Assembly: GCA_002699025.1 (NCBI GenBank)
Contig: PABA01000048.1
Span: 1-64,000, forward strand
Reading direction: 5' to 3'
Length of the DNA stretch: 64,000 nucleotides
From: Sandaracinus sp.
GTDB lineage: Bacteria; Myxococcota_A; Polyangia; Polyangiales; Houyiibacteriaceae
The stretch's first letter is position 1, and each line of letters starts with the position of its first letter. Positions 44,086 to 53,014 of this stretch are shown piece by piece. The notes under the pieces are model-generated. The model was given only the letters and a program-made list of their open reading frames with translations, was not told the DNA's origin and did not search any database. Position numbers and translations under genes: made by a program.

Positions 44086-46827
44086 CTACCGGAGGAAGAG
44101 CCGCGGGTCGTCGGGGCGCGCGTCCAGGTGGAAGTGGTCCCGATGCCCCTCGTTGTAGTTGGGCGTCAACACCGACTGGAAGAGCCGCGTCCGCGCCAGC
44201 GCGCAGGCCATGGCGCGGAGCCGCCGGGCGCGCGCGTCCCGCGGGCGCGGCCCGCCGCAGGTCTCCTGGAGCGGCGTCGGCTCGTAGTGCGTCTGCACCG
44301 AGAGCCACCCCTCGTCGGTCCAGAAGCGCGGGAGGTCGAGCGCCAGCCCCATCGTGTGGAAGCTCGTGCGCGGGTGGCTCCGATAGCTGGAGAGGATCTC
44401 CACGCCGTGGACGCCGTGCTCCTTCAGCACCTCCACCAGCGCGGGGAGGCGGAGCGCCATCTCGCAGCTCAACAGAAACGGCCGCTCCTCGTGCGTCATG
44501 CGGAACCAGACGCCGTCGACGGGGCCGACGATCTCCACCGGCGAGGGCACGATGCTGGTCGGCTGGGGGCGCGGCCGGAAGGGCACGCCCGCTTCGCGGA
44601 GCGCTGCGTGGCATGCGGGCTCGGCTCGCACGCTCCAGCGCGCGCGCCGGTCCACGACCCACTCGGCCCCGGGGATGGTCGCCCGGTAGTTCTCGAAGTC
44701 CGGCACGCGCGCCCAGATGCGCCGCACGGCGCGCCCGGCCGGATCACGCGCCGGCGCCGAGAAGCGGGCCGGCGGCTCGGGAACCGGGGGCGCGGGCGGC
44801 ACCGGGAGCGTCGGCTCCTCCTCCGCCTCCTCGCCTTCGCCGGCGCTCGCCGCCTGCCCCTGGTCCGGCCCGGCGCCCTCGTCCTCGGCCGCCTCCGCGC
44901 CGGGCAGCCGCCAGAAGCGGTCGAACCAGCCCTGGTCCACCGCCCGGCCGCGCCCCTGCACGCGCCCCTGCCGCCCGCGCACGGTCCGCCCGTCGTAGAC
45001 GATCCAATCGGCCACGAACTCCGGCAGCCGGTTGCCGCGCTCGACCACCTGGGCCGTCACGCCCGCCTGCACGATCACGTAGCGCTCGGGCGCGAGCGGG
45101 TTCGGGTACACGAAGCGCACGCCCACGTCGTTGCCGCGGTGCCGCTCCTCGCCGACCACCACCGCGTCCTCCTCCACGCGGATCGGCAGCGCCCCGCCGA
45201 TGCGCTCGAGCACCGCGTTCGAGCCGGGCGTCCCGTAGAGCACGACGTGCGCCTCGCGCATCATCGCCTCCGTCAGCTCCGTGTCCGCGACGACCTCCTG
45301 TTTCAGGTCCCAGCTCCAGAGCGGCCAGCCCCGCGCCCCCCGCTCCGCCGCGTCCCGCAGGTCGTCCAGGTCCTCCGGCTTCTGCGTCCCGTACACGTGG
45401 ATGGTCCGCCCGTAGTAGGCGTCCGTGATCGGCCCCGAGAGCCCCGGGCGCTTCACCCGCGCGGGCTCCTCGGGGAAGCCCGCCGCCCAGCCGCTGTCCC
45501 GCTTCACGACGTGGAAGCGATGCCCGAGCGCCGCCGTCGGCCCCTCGTAGACCACGTCCCCGTCGACCGTCACGCGCACCGTCTCCCGGAGCGGCGCGTC
45601 GGGCACCTCGAGGGCCAGGGCCCGCGCGTTCTCCGTCGTGATCGCCAGCCCGTCGCCGCCCTCGTTCACCAGCGCCCGCACGCGCGCGAGCCGCGGGAAC
45701 TCGGCGATGCGCGTCACCCGGACCCAGTGCTGGCGGTTGGCCCGGTAGTCCCCCGTCACCACCCGCACCTCGCGCGGCCGCGGGTCGCGCCGCGTCTCCG
45801 CGAGCCGCCCGTAGATGCGCCCGTGGCGGTGCACCCGGTAGAGGATGTCGTGCCCGGCCTCGTACCAGTGCTCGTTCACCGGCACGCCCTCGAGGCTCCG
45901 CATGCGCTCCGTGAACTGCTCCACGTAGGCGGGCCGCATGGGACCCGGATCCTCCGTGCCGTGGAAGTAGTGGAAGTCCGTGTTGAGGCTGTTCTCCGCC
46001 AGGTGCATCGCCGAGTAGCGCAGCACCTCGCGCTCCTCCGCGCCGCGCAGCCGGCCCATGCCGCCGAGATAGAGCACCCAGCTCGGCGCGCCGGCCATCG
46101 CGTGGACGGCGCTGAAGCGCCAGGCGTGCCGCATGCCGATGGTGTAGGCGCCGACGCCGCCGTTCGAGAGCCCGCCGAGCACCACCCGGTTCGGGTCCAC
46201 GGAGTAGTGCCGCTGCACGTCGTCGATGACGTCGAGGACGTCCTTCTCCCCCATCCAGCGCCACATGATCTGACCGAAGCCCGTCGGCGCGACGACGATC
46301 CAGTCCGGCGTCCAGCGCGGCGTGAAGTCGTCGTAGAGGTGCTCGATGTAGCGCTCCCAGTCCATGTTGTTGCCGAGCACGACCCCGAGGAAGAGGTTGC
46401 CGTTCGACGAGCCGCCGTGGAGCGCGACGTAGACCGGGTAGGAGCGAGAGGGGTCGTAGTCCGGCGGCAGGTAGATCGCGTAACCCTGGAGCACCGTGCT
46501 GACGGGCGAGCGGTAGCCGCGGTTGACGATCTCGCCATCGGCGAGCGGGTAGGGGTCCCGCCCCTCCTCCACGGCGTCCAGGTAGCGCGAGGCGCGGCGC
46601 CGCCAGGACCGGGCCTGCTCCTCGTAGCGGTCCTCGATGCGCTCGGCCGTGTCGAGGAGGTGCTGGATCGAGACCAGCGTGCCCTCTGGGATGCCCTCGG
46701 GCGGCGACGCCATCAGCCGCTCGAGGCGCGCCCGATCGTCGGCCGAGGCCGGGGCGGGAGCGGAGGCGGCGGCGCCGAGGAGCGCCGCGAGCAGCAGGGC
46801 GGGGAGCCGTCGCGTCATCGTACCCAT
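44086..46827 (-). CDS. Fusion of an esterase-type hydrolase and an extensin-like M15-related domain
   Basis: A secreted protein of 913 aa. After a signal peptide (RRLPALLLAALLGAAASAPA), residues about 75-330 form an alpha/beta hydrolase: VYVALHGGSSNGN (oxyanion region) and the nucleophile elbow LGGLSNGGVGAY (Ser), with HDILYRVHRHG carrying a possible His. A middle region (about 340-660) is partly hydrolase-like (VYGTQKPEDLDDL). An acidic linker (EGEEAEEEPTL) leads to a C-terminal extensin-like domain (about 710-913): FLLSCEMALRLPALVEVLKE, GVEILSSYRSHPRTSFHTMG and GHRDHFHLD, the histidines of M15-related peptidases. It probably cuts wall peptides and esters. ATG at 46818 is an alternative start. 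Confidence 0.9.
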   Translation of the reverse strand: MGTMTRRLPALLLAALLGAAASAPAPASADDRARLERLMASPPEGIPEGTLVSIQHLLDTAERIEDRYEEQARSWRRRASRYLDAVEEGRDPYPLADGEIVNRGYRSPVSTVLQGYAIYLPPDYDPSRSYPVYVALHGGSSNGNLFLGVVLGNNMDWERYIEHLYDDFTPRWTPDWIVVAPTGFGQIMWRWMGEKDVLDVIDDVQRHYSVDPNRVVLGGLSNGGVGAYTIGMRHAWRFSAVHAMAGAPSWVLYLGGMGRLRGAEEREVLRYSAMHLAENSLNTDFHYFHGTEDPGPMRPAYVEQFTERMRSLEGVPVNEHWYEAGHDILYRVHRHGRIYGRLAETRRDPRPREVRVVTGDYRANRQHWVRVTRIAEFPRLARVRALVNEGGDGLAITTENARALALEVPDAPLRETVRVTVDGDVVYEGPTAALGHRFHVVKRDSGWAAGFPEEPARVKRPGLSGPITDAYYGRTIHVYGTQKPEDLDDLRDAAERGARGWPLWSWDLKQEVVADTELTEAMMREAHVVLYGTPGSNAVLERIGGALPIRVEEDAVVVGEERHRGNDVGVRFVYPNPLAPERYVIVQAGVTAQVVERGNRLPEFVADWIVYDGRTVRGRQGRVQGRGRAVDQGWFDRFWRLPGAEAAEDEGAGPDQGQAASAGEGEEAEEEPTLPVPPAPPVPEPPARFSAPARDPAGRAVRRIWARVPDFENYRATIPGAEWVVDRRARWSVRAEPACHAALREAGVPFRPRPQPTSIVPSPVEIVGPVDGVWFRMTHEERPFLLSCEMALRLPALVEVLKEHGVHGVEILSSYRSHPRTSFHTMGLALDLPRFWTDEGWLSVQTHYEPTPLQETCGGPRPRDARARRLRAMACALARTRLFQSVLTPNYNEGHRDHFHLDARPDDPRLFLR

Positions 46828-47215
46828 CGTAAGAACGCGGATCCGCAGCGCCAATTCGCCGCGAAGGGGCGTCGCGCGCGGTCTGCCCCATCGGACGCGC
46901 GAGCGCCACGCGCTTCTTCCCGCGTGCCTCCCCGGTGGCTCCCGGTCCGAGCGGGGAAGGCAGGTGACGTCTGCGGCGACGTCGTGGCTCAGCGAGGACG
47001 ACCTGGGCGGCGGCAGCGAGTACGACCTGGCGGCGGCGGCAACTACGGCGACGGCCTCCAGGCAGGCCCACACGTCCTTCGGCGCGAGCGACGTGCGGCC
47101 CGGCTCCTGGGGGCGTGGAGGCCCCCGACTCCTGCCGTCCGCCCGCGCCGGTCTTCCCGCGCCGCTCTGCCCGCGCGAGCTGCGCCGAATCCGCGCGCAG
47201 CCTCCTCCCCGGCGC
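46828..47215. other. Intergenic gap of 388 bp, no gene seen
   Basis: Lies between the dihaem cytochrome stop and the esterase-extensin start on the minus strand, so it should carry the latter's promoter. It contains a short repetitive run (gacctgggcggcggcagcg and gacctggcggcggcggc near 47000-47040). No frame has coding character. Confidence 0.5.
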
Positions 47216-49018
47216 TCAGAGCGAGCGGAGGTAGGCCGCCAGGTCGCGCTCCTCCTCGACCCGAAGCCCCGCGAAGTCGCCGTGGCGCTCGCCCCGGCAG
47301 ACCGCGTCCGCGAAGAACGTGTCCACGCTCGTCGCGCAGCCGTCCGCCATCCAGGGCAGCCGCCGCGAGATGCCGACGAGGGTCGGCGTGTCCATGGGGC
47401 CGTCGGTGCCCACGTGGTGCCGCTCTCCGTCCTCGAGCCGCGCCCCCTGGTGGCAGTCGGCGCAGCCCGCCGCCCCCTCGAAGACGGCGCGTCCCCGCGC
47501 CACCGCCTCCGCGTCGTCGTCCTGCAGCGCCGGCGCCACCGCCGGCAGCGTGTCCAGCCAGCGCAGCATCGCCTCGGACTCGTCCGGGAAGGGCGTCGGC
47601 GCCCCCATGAGCTCCCCGAGCGTGCGCCGGTTCAGCTCGTGGAAGTCGCGCATGGCGCCGTCCCGGTGGAAGGGCGCGGAGCCCCGCAGGCCCCCGCGGA
47701 GCGTCTGGGTCCGCCGCGGCCCCGGCAGGTCGAAGTCCCAGATGTGCCCGTCCTCCCGCCCGTCCGGGTGGCAGCTCGCGCAGGCCACGCCCCGCCCGCC
47801 GTCCACGTGGAAGAGCGCCTGCCCCGTGTCGAAGCGGTCGACCCCCGGCAGCTCCGTCAGCGGACCGAAGCGCGTCACGACCGCCCAGGGTGCGCGCGTC
47901 TGGACGATCGCCTCGCCCTCGGCGTCGAAGGCGACGGAGAGCGCCTGACGGCCATCCGAGAACGAGACCGGCGTGACCTCGCCGAGCCCGATCGTCTCGC
48001 GGGCGAAGGGGGCGTCGTAGACGCGGGCCTTCACGAAGCCGCGCGAGCCGGTGGCCACGACGGCGACGCGGCCATCCGGGCTCGCCGCGAGGTCGAGGGG
48101 CAGCACCGCCTGGCCCACCTGGAAGGGCCGCGTCCGCACGCGCCCGTCGGCCGCCAGGTGGGTCAGCGCCGGCTGCGAGATCGCGCCCACAGAGTCGCCC
48201 GAGGGCGCGCCGTAGCCGGTGCGGGTGGTCGGCACCTCGGCGGCGACGGAGAGCTGATGGGTCAGGAGCACGCCCCCGCGCGCCGGGTCCGGGACCATGC
48301 GCCAGGCCACGTTCGGCCGGCGCTCGGCGACGGCCTCGGGGCGCATCGTCGAGCGCACCGTGCCGGAGCGGTTCACCGCCAGGACGCTCGCCTCGCGCAG
48401 CCGCGAGACGAAGAGCACGTCGCCGACGGGCACGACGTCCCGGAGGTCCGCCGGGAGCCGGAAGCGCGCGATCTCCTCGAGGGCCTCATCCAGACCGACG
48501 AGCTGCCCCTCCTCGCAGGCGACCCAGGCCACGCCCATCGCGTCCCGCGCGAGGCCCCAGGGCGCGTCGCAGATCGGATGCCGGGCGCCGACGCGCCAGG
48601 GGTCCGCGAGCACCTCCGCCAGCGCGCCTTCGCCCCGCAGCACGACGAGCCAGCGCCCCGGCTCGAGCTCCACCAGCTGGCCGGGCAGCGCGTCGGCCCC
48701 CAGCGCCAGCTCCGCGATTGGGGCCCGCGCCTCCGCGAGCTCTCCGGGGCTCACGTCGAGGACCCAGACCACGTCCCGATCCGCGTCCGAGGCGAGGGCC
48801 AGCGTCCCGTCCGCGGCGATCGCGAGCGTGCCCCCGGTCGGCGGCGGTGGCGGGTCCTCCGCGAGCACGGGCTCGGGGCGGTCGGCGGGCTCCGGCGGCC
48901 GCGTGGGCCCGGGAGGCGGCTCGCCCCCTCCGCTTCCGTCGGTCAGGTCGATGTAGCAGGCGGGCGCGAAGGCCAGAGCCACGAGGGCGACCCACGGGGC
49001 GAGCGTGCGGGAGGTCAT
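47216..49018 (-). CDS. Dihaem cytochrome c lipoprotein with beta-propeller-like region
   Basis: A 600-aa lipoprotein (MTSRTLAPWVALVALAFAPAC). After a proline-rich linker, residues about 55-380 are repeated beta segments (for example LAIAADGTLALASDADRDVVWVLDV and LDLAASPDGRVAVVATGS, given here as patterns) that suggest a beta-propeller. The C-terminal 200 residues carry two CxxCH haem sites, CASCHPDG and CADCHQG, plus HRDGAMRDFHELNRRTLG and MDTPTLVGISRRLPWMADG, as in di-haem cytochrome c peroxidase/MauG-like proteins. A periplasmic or outer-membrane redox role is likely; whether it is a peroxidase or an electron carrier is open. It is divergent from fumC with 222 bp between them. Confidence 0.88.
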   Translation of the reverse strand: MTSRTLAPWVALVALAFAPACYIDLTDGSGGGEPPPGPTRPPEPADRPEPVLAEDPPPPPTGGTLAIAADGTLALASDADRDVVWVLDVSPGELAEARAPIAELALGADALPGQLVELEPGRWLVVLRGEGALAEVLADPWRVGARHPICDAPWGLARDAMGVAWVACEEGQLVGLDEALEEIARFRLPADLRDVVPVGDVLFVSRLREASVLAVNRSGTVRSTMRPEAVAERRPNVAWRMVPDPARGGVLLTHQLSVAAEVPTTRTGYGAPSGDSVGAISQPALTHLAADGRVRTRPFQVGQAVLPLDLAASPDGRVAVVATGSRGFVKARVYDAPFARETIGLGEVTPVSFSDGRQALSVAFDAEGEAIVQTRAPWAVVTRFGPLTELPGVDRFDTGQALFHVDGGRGVACASCHPDGREDGHIWDFDLPGPRRTQTLRGGLRGSAPFHRDGAMRDFHELNRRTLGELMGAPTPFPDESEAMLRWLDTLPAVAPALQDDDAEAVARGRAVFEGAAGCADCHQGARLEDGERHHVGTDGPMDTPTLVGISRRLPWMADGCATSVDTFFADAVCRGERHGDFAGLRVEEERDLAAYLRSL

Positions 49019-49240
49019 GACCAACCATGACACGCATCTTCCATGCCCGCCCTCTCTCCCGGGCTTTTCCCCACGATGCACCGGGAGCCGTGCCCTCGAG
49101 TCACGCCCCGTGGAGAACCGGCGACGCCATCCGGCACACCGGGCCCCGCGCCGGCCGGGCTCCGCGGGCCGGCCCCGGTAGACGCTCGTCCGCATCCGCG
49201 GTAAGCCGGCGCCCGGACGCGCACAGCCACGAGGTCGACG

Positions 49241-50637
<1,397 letters not shown>

Positions 50638-50641
<4 letters not shown>

Positions 50642-51774
50642 GCGTGGGCCTCGAGATCCGCGAGCATGCGCCCGGCGAGGCGCTGAAGGACTTCATGAAC
50701 GTGCGGAAGGTCGTCTACGCCGACGACCCGGCCTACGTGCCGCCGCTCGACATGGAGATCCGCGACCGGCTCACGCCCGGGAAGAACCCCTTCTGGGAGC
50801 ATGCCGAGGGCACGCTCTTCACGGCCTACCGGGACGGCAAGCCCGTCGGGCGAATCAGCGCGCAGATCGACCACGAGCACCTGCGCGTGCACGACGACGG
50901 GGCGGGCTTCTTCGGCTTCTTCGACACGCTCGAGGACCAAGAGGTCGCCGACGCGCTGCTCGAGCGGGCGCGGGCGTGGATCGCCGGCAAGGGCATGAAG
51001 CTCATGCGTGGCCCCTACTCGCTCTCGATCTACGAGGAGGCGGGCGTGCTCGTCGACGGCTTCGACACGCCGCCGGCGCTCCTCATGGGCCACCACCGGC
51101 CGTACCAGCACCGCTTGCTCGAGAAGTGGGGCCTCGAGAAGGCGAAAGACCTCTTCGCCTGGAAGTACCTCGTCGAGGAGCCGCCGAAGCGGGCGGCGCG
51201 CGCCTGGGAGCAGATGCAGGCGCTCCCCGAGGTGCGCTTCCGGAGCGTCGAGCCGAAGAACATGCGTCGCGAGCTCGACGCGATCCTCGAGATCTTCAAC
51301 GACGCCTGGAGCCACAACTGGGGCCACGTGCCGGCGACGCCGGCCGAGGTCGACAAGATGGCCGAGGACATGAAGCTCATCATCGACCCGCGCATCGCCT
51401 TCTTCGCCGAGATCAAGGAGGAGCCGGTGGGGATGGTGATCTGCATGCCGAACCTGCCGGAGATCACCCACGACCTCGATGGGAGCCTCGTGCCCTTCGG
51501 CTGGGCGAAGCTGCTCTGGCGGCTGAAGGTGAAGAAGCCGACGTCGGCGCGGCTCGTGATGCTCGGCATCAAGGAGAAGCTCCGCGGGGTGAAGCGCTAC
51601 GGGCCGCTCTCGACGGCGATGTACGCCGAGCTGGCCTACCGGGGCATCCGGCACGGCTTCGAGTGGGCCGAGCTGAGCTGGACGCTCGAGGACAACCGCC
51701 CCATCAACCTCGGCATCAAGGCCATGCGCGGGAAGGTCTACAAGACCTACCGCGTGTACGAGAAGGCCCTATAG
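50638..51774 (+). CDS. GNAT-like N-acyltransferase-fold protein
   Basis: A 378-aa protein of a family widespread in Myxococcota and related bacteria, usually annotated as a GNAT acetyltransferase. Diagnostic parts are [59 protein letters not shown] (helix of the acyl-CoA fold), [20 protein letters not shown] and the C-terminal [19 protein letters not shown]. The substrate is unknown. The GTG at 50638 overlaps the fumC stop; a second GTG at 50644 is possible. Coupling to fumC suggests co-expression, but no pathway link is known to me. Confidence 0.88.
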
Positions 51775-51834
51775 CCGGGCGGGGCCGTTCGGCCCGTCTC
51801 CTCCTCCCCACGTCCTCCGCTTCGGGAATCGCCC

Positions 51835-52266
51835 ATGCTTCAGCTCGTCCTTCGCGTCGTCCACCTCTTCGGCGCCGTCTTCTGGCTCGGCGGCATCGTC
51901 ACCGTCACGCTCGCGGTCGCGGCCTATGAGGGCTCCGAGCGCGGCAAGGTGGCGGCGGCCGCGCGGGGCGTGGCGCTGAAGCTCGCGACGCCGGGGATGA
52001 TCCTCGCGTTCGTGGGCGGGCTGACCATGCTGGCGATGGGCTGGAGCGGCTACGCGCGGGCGGGCTGGATGCACGGCAAGCTCCTGTTGGTCGTCATCGC
52101 CGCCGGGTTGACCGGGGCCCTGACGGGCAAGCTGCGGAAGGCCGCGGCCGGGCAGGAGGTCGGCGGGCTCGGGGGGCTGGCGATCGGGCTGGTCGTGCTC
52201 ACGGCGCTGGTGCTCGTGCTGGTGCTCCTCGGCCCGGTGATGATGCCGGCCGGCGGCGGCGGCTGA
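51835..52266 (+). CDS. HemJ/CopD-like small membrane protein
   Basis: A 143-aa integral membrane protein with four helices: VHLFGAVFWLGGIVTVTLAV, MILAFVGGLTMLAMGW, HGKLLLVVIAAGLTGALTG and GLVVLTALVLVLVLLGPV. Histidines in the first helix (RVVHLFGAVFW) and before the third (WMHGKLLL) are arranged as in HemJ and CopD/DUF2269 proteins, where they bind haem or metal. It could be a protoporphyrinogen oxidase-type or a related electron-carrier protein; the evidence does not decide. It follows the GNAT-like gene by 60 bp. Confidence 0.8.
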   Translation: MLQLVLRVVHLFGAVFWLGGIVTVTLAVAAYEGSERGKVAAAARGVALKLATPGMILAFVGGLTMLAMGWSGYARAGWMHGKLLLVVIAAGLTGALTGKLRKAAAGQEVGGLGGLAIGLVVLTALVLVLVLLGPVMMPAGGGG

Positions 52267-52433
52267 GCAGCGGCCGGAGCGGTCGCCCCGAGCGGTCGCG
52301 GGCGCGCCGGCGGGTGTCCCGAATCGCCCCGCGTGAACGACGCTTCACGCCTGCGGAGGCGAGAACGCCCCCGAATTCGGGGCATCTCGGGGTTGGACGC
52401 GGCGGTGGCGCGCATTTGGCATACTCGAAGGCC

Positions 52434-52949
52434 ATGCGCCGCATCGCTCCTGCCTTCGCCCTCCTCGCCGCCCTCGGCTGCGCCGACGACGGCGGCCTCT
52501 CGGTCACCGGAAGCGTCCAGATCGAGGACGCCGCCGGGACCACCACTGGCTTCGACTTCGTCCAGCGGACGAACCTGGTCGAGGAGGACCTGGCCGATCG
52601 AGACGAGAGCCTCTTCGCGGGCCACTGCCGCATCGGCACCGACGCCGAGGGGCTCCAGGTCGTCTCGGTCGGGCTGACCCGGCCCGCCAGCGGCGAAGGC
52701 ATCCAGCTCGAGCGCTTCCGCCTGCGCTTCCCGGAGGCCGGCGACGCGACCGTCGAGGCCACGCTCGGTGGCAGCGGCTTCCAGGGCACGGCTGGCGCGA
52801 GCTGCCTGGCCGAGCTCGAGTACGCGCAGCGGGGCGACGGCCTGGTCGGAGCCGACTTCGACTGCACGCTCGAGGGCGGCGACGCGCCCGTCCAGGCGAC
52901 GGGCGAGCTTCACTTCGCGGGCTGCACGGTCGACGGCGACGACGACTGA
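52434..52949 (+). CDS. Small lipoprotein of unknown function
   Basis: A 171-aa lipoprotein: MRRIAPAFALLAALGCADD gives the signal and lipobox cysteine. The mature domain is beta-rich (SVTGSVQIEDAAGTTTGFDF, LQVVSVGLTRP) with three to four cysteines (HCRIG, SCLAE, FDCTLE, GCTVD), likely paired as disulphides. I do not recognise the family. The end of the gene, coding for AGCTVDGDDD, is repeated 65 bp downstream outside the gene. No obvious partner; it converges on comEC. Confidence 0.78.
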   Translation: MRRIAPAFALLAALGCADDGGLSVTGSVQIEDAAGTTTGFDFVQRTNLVEEDLADRDESLFAGHCRIGTDAEGLQVVSVGLTRPASGEGIQLERFRLRFPEAGDATVEATLGGSGFQGTAGASCLAELEYAQRGDGLVGADFDCTLEGGDAPVQATGELHFAGCTVDGDDD

Positions 52950-53011
52950 GCGCGCGCCGCCTCGAGCTCGTCATCCTCGTGGCGGGCTGCACGGTCGACG
53001 GCGACGACGAC
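52917..53011. repeat. 30-bp exact direct repeat at the lipoprotein 3' end
   Basis: The copies at 52917-52946 and 52982-53011 are identical over 30 bp and lie 65 bp apart. The first encodes the lipoprotein's last residues; the second is outside the gene, 4 bp before the comEC stop. Confidence 0.9.
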
Positions 53012-53014
53012 CGC

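Noticed and set aside
51782-51795. Terminator after the GNAT-like gene
   Set aside because: The GGGCC/GGCCC stem has only five pairs, with no T tract, and the next gene starts 40 bp on.
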